A stretch of 64,000 nucleotides of DNA from Branchiostoma floridae (taxonomy: Eukaryota > Chordata > Leptocardii > Amphioxiformes > Branchiostomatidae), in NCBI RefSeq assembly GCF_000003815.2, contig NC_049983.1, positions 24,970,617 to 25,034,616 of the forward strand, written 5' to 3'. Under the pieces are notes generated by a model, which saw nothing but the letters and a program-made list of their open reading frames with translations, did not search any database and was not told the DNA's origin. Below, one piece after another: positions 21,729 to 33,753 of this stretch; position 1 is the stretch's first letter; the number at the start of each line of letters is the position of its first letter. The position numbers were made by a program, and so were the translations under genes.

Positions 21729-24322
21729 ATGGACAGGCGGAGTCTGATGTGGATGACCTTCATGGTGCTGGTGGTCGTCACGGCTGTGTACCTGGTCATC
21801 ATGGAGGACCAGCTGGCCGTGAGGCAGACTCCACAGGCCCATACCAGTCAGGATACGGGGGCAGGTGGCAACGCGGGCGCTGCATGGGGGGATACGGCCA
21901 AAGAGGCCGGAGGTAACCTGGGCGCTGAATTGGGTGACCCAGCCGCACTCGCCGGCAACAACGCGGGCTCTGTATGGGGGGACATGGGCGAAGCGGCAAA
22001 GAGCAACGCGGGAGCTGTATGGGGGGAAGCGTAAGTAAATACTAGTAGTAACCTCCATAGCAGGCTATCTGGACCTTTTGCGCAGCGACCCAGTACAAAA
22101 AAACGGATAGCAAACGTGTATTATGAGCCCAAAAAGACGAAAAAGGCCCAGAGAGCCTGCTATGGGCTAGATAGTAAATTTGGACAGTATAGTGATGTGC
22201 ACATACAGTCAAACCTGTCTATAGCGGCCACTCAAGGGACTGAACAAATTTGGCCACTATAGACAGGTGGCCTCTGTATAGAGGTGGTAACTTGTAGATA
22301 AAATACCCAAGGGACCGACAAAAAGTGGCCACTATGGACAGGTGGCCCCTCTGTAGAGGTGGCCCCTAATACAGGTTTGACTGTAGTTTTTGTTTATTCA
22401 TTTATCTTATGTGTTACGCGTTACGAGAGAGAGATAACGATAGATTATTTATACATATATCTAGCTTTGAAAATTACTCTTTTTGCATAGTTTTTTGCAT
22501 CAACTGGGTTGTTTCTTTTATCTAGCTTTCAGATCAGATGACAGATAACTATGTAATACGAAACCTTGTGCGACATTGTTCATTCATCTAGATGTAGTTA
22601 TAATGGCATCCGTTATTCCCATTAGAGACCTTTCATGGTGACTTGTCTTTTGTAGGAAACCTGCAAAGCTGTGCATCTTGAAAACTGACACTGTGTTCAT
22701 CTACACCCCCGCTTGTGGGTCCGATGTGGTACAGTCCATCCTCTTCAGGTTCGGCTACCGTCGGGACCTGTTCGTTGCCCTGCCGGGCAAACCGGGAAAC
22801 CCGTCCATCCTGCAGGACCCCAGGTTGGCAAAGCTCACTTATTTCACGCAGACGTAGAAGGTCCATTTTTCAGCTAGCCTTTTGGTTTTGTGATAAAAGA
22901 AGTGAAAAAGTAATTTTCCCTGGAAATGCTGGCATTTTCGAACTGGATTTTTGTCATGTTGGAAAACCATACTTTTAGGCATGTCTGGGATATCCGGATT
23001 TGCTCTAGAAGAAGGCTGTTTGGATGTGGTCATTTGTAGGGCAATGCCAAGAATCACAGTTCATCAATCTTTGTTTGGATGCTATTTTGATATGTTTTGC
23101 CGTATTAAAGAAATCTTATCAGATGCTCTATGTGGGCACTTTAGATGTCGCGGACTACCCTGTTAATAATGTTAGTTTTTCATGAACTAAACTTTATTTA
23201 CGTGTCTTGTGGTTGCTTCCTTCTACCACATTTCACATTATAAGAACCGTACGCGTGGGACAGGTGGGACCGCCGTGTCACCGATGTTGTGCCCTTGGGA
23301 AAGACACTTTACACGACTTTCCTATATAGCTTACAAAAGTCTTCAGCAAATTGAAGTTGGTAGCGAAAGAGAAAAGAAAGAAGAATACGAAAGTCTATTC
23401 CTGTTTTGTTCCCAGGTCCGGCGACATCCTCCGGGAGTACCTCCTGAAGCCGTCAGCAATGGCCGCGAGGGCGGACTGGGACATCAACATCCTGGCCCAC
23501 AAGGTGCGCTACAACCGCGACGCTCTGCACAAGGTGGTCAACGGCAACGCCAAATACATCACCATCCTGAGAAACCCCTTGGACCGGTTCGAGACGGACT
23601 TCGTGGCGTCACACCTGGAGAAACAGTTCGACGTGGAGCAGAGAGAGCACCCGCCAGCGCTGCGGAGGTATCTGGCCGCTCCGGAGTTCTGGGAGAAGAG
23701 GCGCATGCGCGTGAACTCCCGCTGCACGACCAACTGCATGGCAGAGGCGTTGGGCATCCCCGTCCGCGGAAGAGGCGGGAACGCGCTACCTGAACCGGAT
23801 GGCAATGGAGTGATGCACTACATCAGTAAGCTCGAGTCAGACTTCGCCTTGGTTCTGATCTACGAGCAGCTGAACAAGTCCCTGGTGTTGCTGAAGCGGC
23901 GCATGTGCTGGGGGTTCAGGGACATACTGTACGACGTAAGTCTCCTGGAGCCGCCGGCCACTCAGAGGAACGCGAGAGGCGAGTCTGAGAAACTGCAGTT
24001 CAGGCGACTCAACGGCGCCGACCACCTCCTGTACTACCACTTCTACGACATCTTCAAAGCTAAGGTCGCCGCGGAGGGTGACGACTTCCATCGCGAGGTC
24101 AGGCACTTCGAGCGCGTGTTAGACAAGGTGTCGCTGTACTGCAGTTCTGCTCTAGACGACGTGAGTGTGGCTAACCAGACGGTGGTGTGGGGGAGCGAGT
24201 GGGATGAGGAGTTTGTGGTGACCAGACAGATGTGCTGGAGTCTGAGGAGGAAGAGAGAGGACTGGGATAAACTGTTCAGGGAGCGGTACACGCACGGTTC
24301 ACAGTCGCAGCGTAACAATTAA
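21729..24322 (+). CDS. Gal3ST-like sulfotransferase paralogue B (type II membrane protein)
   Basis: Three exons join in frame: 21729-22030, 22656-22823, 23416-24322 (stop TAA); 458 residues. After MDRRS, a signal anchor runs about residues 7-24. A Gly/Ala/Asn-rich stem of about 70 residues follows, with a roughly 15-residue repeat based on N-A-G-x-x-W-G-D, seen in neither sister. The catalytic-type region shows SILFRFGYRRDLF, YITILRNPLDRFETDF, SDFALVLIYEQLNKSLVLL and KRRMCWGF. The 5'-PAPS loop (about residues 116-123) reads IYTPACGS with no lysine. Its last intron interrupts at QDPR|SGDIL, unlike A or C. An ATTAAA overlaps the stop. The body exon is much more GC-rich than the flanks. Same strand as A and C. 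Confidence 0.87.
22206..22383. mobile_element. Tc1/mariner-pogo-type MITE, 178 bp
   Basis: The ends CAGTCAAACCTGT and ACAGGTTTGACTG are perfect inverted repeats flanked by TA on both sides (22204-22205, 22384-22385). Internal imperfect repeats of GGCCACTATAGACAGGTGGC are present. It lies in intron 1 of paralogue B. Confidence 0.85.
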
Positions 24323-24360
24323 AGTGTGGATAAAGATGGGTTTGCAGGTGCGTATATACT

Positions 24361-24606
24361 CAAGTCCGGAAATGTATGAGGTCCGTATGGAAGTCTTACC
24401 CCTACCACTCTCCACATGTCGCTGAAAAAAATTGAAATTGTACAAATATATGCATATAACATGCCAGAGGAGTTAGCTGGCCGCAAACATACTTCTCGGA
24501 CAGTTAACTCCTCTAGTGTGTTATGTGTCTATATCTGTCCAATTTTCCAGCGTCCTGTGGAGCCTAATAGAGGCTAATAATTCCACATGGACCTCATACG
24601 GACTGA
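24361..24606. mobile_element. Long imperfect hairpin (MITE) after paralogue B
   Basis: Outer arms CAAGTCCG...GTATGAGGTCC and GGACCTCATACGGACTG, and inner arms ATAACATGCCAGAGGAGTTA and TAACTCCTCTAGTGTGTTAT, fold on each other over about 245 bp. Confidence 0.7.
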
Positions 24607-24639
24607 AATCTCTACGCACGTGTGAACCCATCGGGATTA

Positions 24640-24720
24640 CCTCCGGACGTTTCCTGTGACATCCATCACTCCCCTAGTGAAGAAGAGTGATGGATGTCAC
24701 TGGAAACGTCCGGAAGTAAT
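24640..24720. mobile_element. Palindromic MITE, about 80 bp
   Basis: Arms ATTACCTCCGGACGTTTCC...GTGACATCCATCACT and AGTGATGGATGTCAC...GGAAACGTCCGGAAGTAAT. A half-site (GAAGAGTGATGGATGTCACT) also occurs at 3281-3301. Confidence 0.75.
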
Positions 24721-25570
24721 TTCCATATCATCGGTTATGCAGATGACAATTAACTTATAGGTTGTTTTGTCTCTGAATATTCTTAACCAGGATGTCTAAC
24801 ATTCATAAACGTAAGTAAGGTGTGGTTTCAGCATAGAGATCAGGCCACTAAGAGGACATTCACTGCCTCCCTGTGATCTGTCAAAGATCTTTCAACGATT
24901 GCGAAGATTGCAAAGAGTGATCATGATCTGACAATGATCTTTCAATAATTCTAAAGGTCTTGTAGTGAACTACCAATGATTTCCAACGTCGTCGGTGATC
25001 TGCGAATGGTTTTGCAAAGTTTTCAAAGGTCTTGATCTTTCGTTTATCTGTAAATGAACATTAAGTGATTCCATTGGTCTTTCAGAAAGCTGCCAATGAT
25101 GTATCAATGGGAGTCCAGTGATATTTCGATCAGCTCAATAACAATGATTTGCCAACGGTTACAGAAGAATCCCAGTTCTCTAAAAATGCGGCATAGGGCA
25201 ATATCAATGATCTTTGATTAAATTAACACCAATACTCTGTGGCGTAACTGTCGAACCTTTTAATGTATGTAATTATCAAACAAAAATCAGTCTAGATGTT
25301 TTTTATATTTTTTATGATATAACTAGGTGCAAGAACTGTATTGGGGCCTGGGCTGCATCAGGTGGTCGGTAGTTTATCCACTATCACTGTGTGATGGTGG
25401 TGCTGTTTATATTTTGCAACACGTGCATTGTGCTTACCATGTTCCAAATCACAAACACTAACAAATAAATGTAATGCTGATCTCATGTCTCTTATCGTCA
25501 TTTTGCCGTTCTTCCTTACTTTATTCGTTGTTACTCAGTTTTGAGCACATGGATACCTCACGCGCTTAAA

Positions 25571-26832
25571 GCCTACGTCACATTTCCAAACCGTGGTCCG
25601 GCCTGGGAGCCTTCAGGAACGAAAAGTATGATATAAACTAGAGTTCGGCGACCTCATACCTCCATGAAAATTTAGAGCTTTCATAAATTTCATGCAATTG
25701 ACTAACACATTTACATAATTTATGCATGGTGTTGTTTATCATTGACTAACGTACACATGTCACAATTATAAAATTCCCATTATTGATCATAAAGCGGTTT
25801 TGCAATTTTTACATAAATTATGCAAATAAGTTCCTCATTACCATATTTGGTATCTGCTTATATTCTACCTATCATAATTAACATGTGTTACATTTATTGA
25901 AGTCCAGTTATTGAAAACAATGGAATTATACAATTTCCTCATTAATTATGCAACTTAAGCTCTCATTTGCATAACATGTATATCATTATGAACATCTTTG
26001 CCTAAGGTACCCGCATGCCTAATATGATGCCAATCCGTCAATCCTTTCTGTAGTTATCCTCATTGGAATGTCTTGACAAAAACGCCCCTGCAGTTCCCAA
26101 ATTAAATGGTAGGAGGCTGAAACTTGCCCCACTTTGTCATGACACTGAAAGCTATCTACCACCCAAATGTCAAGACCATATCACGTCAGGGACAAGAGAT
26201 ACATAGAAAAACTGCTATGATAGAATATTCTCATTAATTATGCAAATGTAATATAATTTTGCATAATTAGTATTTCATTTTGTACAACATTGTCTGAGGT
26301 ACCTACATACCAAAAATCATGAAAATCCGCTGTTCCCTTCTTGAGTTATCGTCTTCAGAAGTTTTTAACAAAAATGCCCCTGCTATCCCAAAACTAGACG
26401 CTAGGGGGCCCAAACTTATGTCACTCATTCCTGAGCGCAAGAGCTATCTAACACCCAAAAATTGGGACCATAGCTTGTTCAGAACACAAGATAGCAAAAC
26501 CGGAAGTTGCGCTGCAGTACCAAGGGAAGCCGCTAGGGGGCCCAAAATCAAATCACTTCCAGCTTTCATCACACCCTACCAACACACCAAGTATGAAACC
26601 AATCCATCCAGTCGTTCTTGAGTTATCTTGTTGACAGACAGACAGACACACACACAAACGCAGGGTAAAATATAACCTCCATGACATTTCATGGAGGTAA
26701 TGACACCAAACTACACAAGACGTGAACAGAATAATCGTAGGCATTACTTGTGTATATTTTTACGTATATATTTCTATTTTCGTTTCCACGATCATCCCGG
26801 CCGGGCCCAGGTTTGGAAATGTGACATTAGCC
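25571..26832. mobile_element. Nested DNA transposons: MITE split by a second element
   Basis: Outer terminal repeats resemble each other inverted (GTCACATTTCCAAACC at 25577-25592; GGTTTGGAAATGTGAC at 26810-26825). Inside, 25651-26702 has its own inverted ends TCAT(T)ACCTCCATGAAA and a terminal hairpin around ACCTCCATGACATTTCATGG. It also has AATTATGCA-rich sequence and a (CAGA)n(CA)n tract near its right end. A single-copy relative of the outer family lies at 45194-45383. Confidence 0.7.
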
Positions 26833-26839
26833 TGCTGCA

Positions 26840-28458
26840 GGTATCTCACTGGACTTCGGCAAGCTGTTTTTTTTCTTTTCTTTTTATGAACAACACATAA
26901 AGGCAAAATACAGACAGTAGCGGCCCACTCAAGTTAAGACAACTTATATCGGTGCCGCTATTAAAGGAAAATAAGAATAACATATGATTGACAAGATGCA
27001 GTAAATCTGTACAATGGAATACTAATGTATTGACTGGTGGAAGCGCAAGTCCTGGTACCCCCCCACCCCCGGAAATTTTGCTGGGACACGGAAAAAAAAG
27101 ACATGGTTAGAAACGGCCAGTTTGCACAATATAGTTCTGGGTTGAAGACATAATCAAACAGATTGTGGAATAGTTGCAAAGGGAAGTACCAAAAAGTAGT
27201 AAATGTTTGATTTCACCATCAGAAAGAGAGAAAATATCGAAAAGATGTCCTACGATCCTGGAAAGTTTGCCGAAGAGAGTGTGACGAGGATTATTTAGGC
27301 AAGCTGTTGACGTCGTTACGTCCTAAATTGGATTTGTTCTATCCGTAACGTCATAATGGTAATATCATGAGAAACGTACAAACAGGACTAGAATGTCAAC
27401 AGGACACACAAGGATTCGTGTTGTTATTGTTGTTGTTATTTTTCGATGAAATTCGCTCAGCGCTCTGTCAAAAAGGGGGGTCGTCAACATGTGGTAACTT
27501 CAGTGCGATATCCGCTTTAGACGCTACTGTTACGTCCTCCCCACAATTACATGTTGAATAAGCAATTTCCTTCAGGTCGTTCTGCAAGGACTAAGGGCGA
27601 CCTTGAAAGCGTGTTACATATCTTCTACAGAGAACGACTTCAATCGCGATCAGTATTAGAATGTAAGGCCTAAATTTGACTAGAACGCAAAGCCTAACTA
27701 CACAATTAAGACACACGTTAAGTCGTTCCAGCTCAGATACGATGGTTAGTAAGACTAAGAGCGGGAAGTTTTCAAACGATTGAGTTTTACTCAGACGCTG
27801 TACGTGCACTGACACGGAAAATCCTTGTACTCAGGTGAACCGATTATTAGCCTGTGATTGTCGCCAGCGGCTAGGCCGTACAGTTGGGAGAATCCAGACG
27901 TTGGTCGGATTTTTCATGACAGTGTGCTGTTTTTGTTGTTGTTGTTTATTTTCATGAACGCCAACCATAGCCAGATTCTTACGAGAACAATTTACACGTC
28001 TCAATGACATGTGGTATTTATAACTTATCTCTAAGTTGACCTTTTCCCCACAATGGTCATATGTTGTAATATGTTGTGTTATTATAAGTTGGCGTTTCCC
28101 CCAGGAATCATTGAAAGCCAACAGCAGGTGACATGTTTGCCCTGATGCAATAAATAAACTTAACTTAACTACTAATAATCTTATCATTAACTTCTTTTGA
28201 GGTGCTTAATCTGTCAGCATGTTCGACACGTAAACATTGCAAGTTGTTGTGATACCGCTAGATGTCGTTCTCGAAACGATCGTCACAACACTGAGCACCT
28301 GCACAACCGGTTCTGTCCAGGTGAAATCACGAGGCGCATCGGATAAAGATGGGCGAGGCAAGACTTCAAGCTACAAGAGAACGGAACACGTTTAGATTTT
28401 ATCTTTCAGGCGTTGATCGTCGTTTTATGTAGTTTATTTTTCTCAAGAGATACCAGTC
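26840..28458. other. Intergenic DNA between paralogues B and C
   Basis: No recognisable gene. Contains a poly-C/poly-A patch near 27058-27100 and short unassigned ORFs. Confidence 0.5.
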
Positions 28459-31361
28459 ATGGGGATTAGAAGACGGAGCAGTTCTCAGAGGCTAATGAAG
28501 AGGTGAGGAACAATTTTTATTCCATATTTGTAGCGGCAGGAATCTTGCTCTTGTGTCAACATAACAAACGTATAGCGCCAGACAGTGTCTGTCTGTACAG
28601 TCGGATGATTTAGCACAGCAAGATAGTCAGTGGCATTCCGTCTTTTACGACATTTGACCAGTCATTGATATGTGTGCGTTAAAACCTCTGCTTGTCAGAA
28701 TGATTGTTGATTAGCTTATATGAGCTTAGAAAGCTTGCCATAATCTTATACTTATTTGTTATACTTATGTTATATAACTTTGTTTTTGTCTAAGAATATT
28801 TTCCCGCGCCTTGCGTTCTCGCATTTACGGGGTCAATGCCCTTTCGGTGCTGGTCTGACGGAGACCTGTCTGTCGCGAGAGTGGAGTCCCATGACTTGTC
28901 GCTAACGAAAGTTGTTTGTTTTGTTTTAGCCGTTGTTTATTCATGAAAGCTCAAATCGGCCTGCAGACCGCTTTTCATTGAGATAATGATCATAAGGGTA
29001 GAGGCAAGGGTGACTTGATTTGTTTGCAAAAAGGACAGTCACATAGTTGATTGGACGAACTACAAATGCGCCACCAACAAACGCGGAGTCCAACAATTTA
29101 CAGCTTTCTGCACATGTACAGACGAACATGTTATTAGTGGTGGGAGTGGTTAATGTAAAGGTCGGGACTGACTTTTCTGGCTATCGGTAATTAGGCTGTA
29201 CATATTAACAACATTTTACACTTGATGAACAACTATAGGAGGCGGCGATCTTGGGTTTGATAAGACAACAAAGGTTAAAGTATTATAATAGGTCGTTCGT
29301 ATTTTCTTTTGTGAAGGTGAACTGACTTTAAAAAAAGTTTGAATTGTGTATCACGCTGCGTTTAACCAGACAGATGTCCAAATCATGACCCCCATTTAAC
29401 TTCATGACCGTTATTGAACTCACTTTTGGATAAAAACAATTTCTATTTTGCTTCTCTAAGAACAAAATATAGAAATTGGCGTTCAATGTGAAATTATGAA
29501 AAATGACATTCAAGCTGAATTTATGAAAATGGACATTCAAGCTCTAATTATGAAAATTTGCATGTTTTTGAAGTTAAGATCAAACAATAATTAACATTTT
29601 ACATGAATTAAATATCATTGAAATTGGCATTCACGGTAAAGTTATGAAAATTATGAAAATTGGCTTTTAATGTGAAATTATGAAAATTGGCATTCAGGGT
29701 GAAATTTTAAAAATTGACATTCAAGGTGAAATTATGAATATTTGCCTTCCAAATCTGAAGTAACAGTGTTTCCCCCTCAGCATGGAGAACCGGGATGTCC
29801 GCTTGGCGGTGTTCGTGGTGCTGCTGCTGCCCGTCATGACTGTCATGGCGCTGTACCTGGTCCTCTCGCGGGAGGAGCCGGTACTGAAGAGCACCCCGGT
29901 GCACGGCGGCCTCACAGAACACCTCTACCCGCTGGCGCTAACGTAAGTAAAATAGATCAACTGTTTAAGAAGAGGTTAAGCTTTGGCTTGTTTGGGGCTT
30001 GCTAGACTTTTAGGTGGTTTGCCTTTCTGTATTGTCTTGTTTTCTTTCATATAACAACGGACAAAGATTCCCCCTCTGTTAATGTTTTCTTTTTATTCAC
30101 TGCTAAGGCAGTGTGCTAAATTAAACTGTGGCTTAACCTCCGCTTGCAGAGTACAACATGCCTGACTCTAGGCTTGGAAAGGGTTACAGTCCTTAAGACG
30201 AGCAGTTAAGGGACACTAGAAAGTCCATTATACTCATCAAAAAACACTTCATCTGTATCACGTGTTAAGATGAGGGGTTCGATTGAGGTCAGCTGATGAA
30301 AGTGCTTGAAACGAATCATTTTTTCTTCCACCAGTGAGTCGTCAGAAGAAGAAGGAGGGCTGTGCATTCTAAACACAGATGTGGTGTTCATCTACACCCC
30401 CGCCTGTGGGTCCGAAGTGGTTCAGTCCATCCTCTTCAGGTTCGGCTACCAGAAGGACCTGTTCGTCACCCTGCCGGTCAGGCCGGGAAACCCGTCCATC
30501 GGCTCGGGAGACGTCATCCGTGATGAGGACTTCCTTCATCCTTCCGTCAACTTTTCCCGCCCAAACCAGCTCAACATTCTCGCACACCGGACAAGATACA
30601 ACAAAGACACCATGCGCAAGATGTTCCCAGAAACTACACGGTACATCACCATATTAAGACATCCTCTTCGCAGATTCGAGACAGACTTCTTTGCCTCGCA
30701 GATCTACAGATACCTCCGCGAAGGGTCGTCTTCGAGTGCGGCATCCTTGAAAGACTATCTAAACGACCCTAAATACTGGGAATCTCGCAAATCCACGTCC
30801 TCCTGTACCCGTAACTGCATGTCCGCTGTTCTAGGCTTCCCATTGGACGACACCATGAACGTGCGGGACACCCAGACGGCAATGGACGTCATCAAACAGT
30901 TGGAATCAGACTTCGCGTTGGTTTTAATTTTTGAGTACTTAGACCAGTCCTTGGTGCTACTGAAAAGACACATGTGTTGGAAGGTCCAGGATATCATATA
31001 TGACACAAGATTCCTTTTCCTCAGCAAGGTCCATAACTTCGACTACCGCGCGAGACCTGAGAATCTCGCCGACAGCTTCAGAAGGTTGAACATGGTCGAT
31101 TATTTACTGTACGACCATTTCAATAGAACGCTGTGGGCGAAGATTGCCGAAGAGGGTCCAGAGTTTGACGAAGAGGTGGACTGTTACAGGAACATCTTAA
31201 AGAAAGTGACGCAATATTGCCACACCAACACTAATAAGACGGCCTTCTTCCGCACGCACAAGTGGCATGAGAAGTTCAAGGTCAACAAGGACATGTGTAA
31301 GATGCTGCTCAGGAGATCAAAAGAGTGGGACGGATTCCTCAGAAGACGCTACTATGTCTAG
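28459..31361 (+). CDS. Gal3ST-like sulfotransferase paralogue C (type II membrane protein)
   Basis: Core exons are 29781-29942 and 30335-31361 (stop TAG). The ATG at 29782 is directly preceded by a good acceptor (TTTCCCCCTCAG), and an upstream exon 28459-28502 (MGIRRRSSSQRLMK, donor GTGAGG) joins in frame. This gives 410 residues, or 395 if translation starts at 29782. The signal anchor is about residues 23-43, with a short acidic stem ESSEEEGG. Family signatures are SILFRFGYQKDLF, YITILRHPLRRFETDF (Arg about 177), AMDVIKQLESDFALVLIFEY and LDQSLVLLKRHMCW. The 5'-PAPS loop (about residues 88-95) reads IYTPACGS, without the lysine of typical Gal3STs. The whole body is one exon. The upstream exon is less certain than the rest. 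Confidence 0.87.
28925..28990 (-). mobile_element. Retroposon 3' end (shared family)
   Basis: On the minus strand the sequence AAAAGCGGTCTGCAGGCCGA then TTTGAGCTTTCATGAATAAA matches copies at 36236-36300 (minus) and 50405-50470 (plus). Three dispersed copies with AATAAA-like ends suggest a non-LTR or SINE tail. It lies in intron 1 of paralogue C. Confidence 0.65.
29475..29760 (+). repeat. AT-rich minisatellite just upstream of paralogue C exon 2
   Basis: Units of about 29-33 bp with the consensus TTGGCATTCAAGGTGAAATT followed by ATGAAAA repeat about eight times, ending roughly 20 bp before the acceptor at 29780. Confidence 0.85.
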
Positions 31362-31892
31362 ATTATGAAATACTTGTGACAATACCATATTTTATCATGG
31401 AGTTCATACTACGAATATGAGAATACTGTGTTAACGCTACAGGTTTTAATTCCTCTTTTCTTGCTGATAAAAAATGACCGAAAGAGCACCATATCAAAAT
31501 TTCAGTTTGAAGTATTTAAATGCTCATTTTCACGTTGTTTGTATCAAAGCAGAAAGGGCAATGAAACTACTTACTTGCAAGACAAACGATCCACACAATT
31601 GCCTACGCCTTTATTTATCGACGTTTTCAGGTTTGCCAAGATCGCATCTTTTGTTACTTTTGCTGTTGACATAACTTGTCACATATGTAGTGGTAAGTGC
31701 CTCAGTATTATTTCCTAACACATGTTACGTAAAGATTACCGATGGACTGGTGGAACTATTGGCGACCAATCAGTTTCGTCGGTGTGCTTTTGAATAAATT
31801 TGAATTACCTCACCAGCGGTGTTGTGTTTCTACGTACATAACCTTCTCGTCTACAGTCACCTGTTTTTATGGATCTTCTCTACTTAGTTATA

Positions 31893-32198
31893 CAGTAGAT
31901 GCCATTTAAATGTACAGCCTATTTGCCAGCGCATTTCGTGCAATTATCCGGCTGGTGCAATAATGCGAAGTTATCAAGCTGGACCGCACCGGTTGGGGAT
32001 TTTGGAATTCCGTGCAGTTCACAGAAGTGAGCGTCAATCCGTTGTGCAATTAACTGGCTTCTACTGTCGTGCAATTAGCCGGCTGGTGCAATAATGCGAA
32101 GTTATCCAGCTGGACTGCACCTGTTTTGGGATTTTGGAATTCCGTGCAGATCACAGAAGTGAGCGTCAATCCGTTGTGCAATTAACTGGCTTCTACTG
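31893..32198. mobile_element. Pogo/Tigger-type MITE, 306 bp, with internal tandem duplication
   Basis: Left end CAGTAGATGCCATTTAA and right end TTAACTGGCTTCTACTG are imperfect inverted repeats flanked by TA (31891-31892, 32199-32200). The interior is two copies of a roughly 129-bp unit containing GGCTGGTGCAATAATGCGAA and CAGAAGTGAGCGTCAATCCG. Confidence 0.8.
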
Positions 32199-33094
32199 TA
32201 CAGCACTACAACTACAAAAAAGGACAGTAACTACAACCAATGAGCTTGGTGAATCTTGGTTTATACAGGACTGTAGAGAACCAATATTCTGTTACAGCAC
32301 AGACATAATTTTATCTTATTTCAATCCCTTATCAATAACCCATTGACGTTACGAATTGTTAAAACCAATGACTTTAGTTCTTTGGGTTTGGTCAGATCAT
32401 GTTGGCCATTTCGAACAGTAACTTAGAGGCTCGTAACAATAGGGGCTTTCAGACACTTAACATTAGTGTATGTTTAAATCATGAGGATCGGTGTCAAATA
32501 AAGCTCTCCTCAAGAATGCAAACTTCAATCATTACATTGGCTACCAATCGTTTCGTCTAAATCTAATTGCTATATCTTACAAAGACTTGCCAATAATGGA
32601 TTCAAATCTCCTCCAAAATGAGTAGTAATCACAAAATCTGCCTTTAACGTTACATCTCTGTCTTCAGAAAACGATTTCTTCAATATTTGTAAAATTATAT
32701 ATACCTAGCTTACCTTATACTTATCCCCATCTTCTACATATCACTTAATTACCTATTTTACCAGTGATTAAAGTTTGACAGCATCTTAAAGACTAAACTT
32801 AGGTCTATATTCATGCATTGATATAATAAGTGCAGGACATACCTTATTCCCACTTACAGTTACTCGCTTAATTCCCCCTCCCTCACATGAAAGAAAAACA
32901 CTTTGAATGCATTTGAAACAGCAGCCTACGTACTTGTAAATATTTAACCAGGCACTACTGAGTATATCCAACACAAGCGTCCTGATCACTTGAAGTGCTA
33001 AATAATCACGGGGCTAGAGCAAAAACTCACATCATTCTCATCAGTTTATGCTTCTGATTTTACCAACATTGCTCTAAATCTACTTAGCACTACT

Positions 33095-33261
33095 ATGGAC
33101 CGATCCCAAAACCCCACTCCCTGTTCGATCATGGTTCTATTTCGAACATCTCCGTCAAAAAATAGCAATTTTTGTCCCATGGGACAGTTTTTGACGGAGG
33201 TGTTCGAAAAAGAATAGGGGGTTCTATTTGTTCGATATGGCGTTCGACAGGATCGGTCCAT
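33095..33261. mobile_element. TIR MITE, about 167 bp
   Basis: Outer ends ATGGACCGATCC and GGATCGGTCCAT are perfect inverted repeats. Inner arms TTCGAACATCTCCGTCAAAA and TTTTGACGGAGGTGTTCGAA also pair. Confidence 0.8.
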
Positions 33262-33753
33262 TGCTAACTCTAGCTCTTTCTCTTGTAGTTCTTTGCAAAG
33301 GTTGAGATTAAAAGAAGAGCAAAACTACAATACGTCAACGCCGTGCACATCGCCAGAAGAATCCAACTTGATTGGTTATCCTTCTATAAAGATTCCCCAA
33401 GCAGCATATTGAACAGCTGCTGCCAATTCAAAGGTTCATTTTATCCATATACTGTATTCGAATCAACATAGTCTAATCATAAAGATTAATATCTATAGAA
33501 ATTTAATTACATATATCTAGTATAATAGTAAAAGAACTTACATAATCATTCAATGCGCACTACATATCTTACATGTACATCTTACATGTTGGCCGAATTT
33601 AGACTCCATGAAGGGACATAGAGTCCGGTTTTAGGAATGTTAAACAGCGAAGTCTAGTTGAACAAAGTATGTTTCAAATCCCCCATGTATAAACGTGGCT
33701 TACACCTGTAGAGGTAGCACCTATCTAGTAAAAGGAAAGACGCTTATCCTACT

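Larger units (their letters stand above)
31362..33753. other. Convergent intergenic region between paralogue C and the proteoglycan gene
   Basis: Between the tail-to-tail genes lie a pogo-type MITE (31893-32198), a second TIR element (33095-33261), a GAATAAA at about 31791 and otherwise AT-rich DNA. No gene recognised. Confidence 0.55.
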
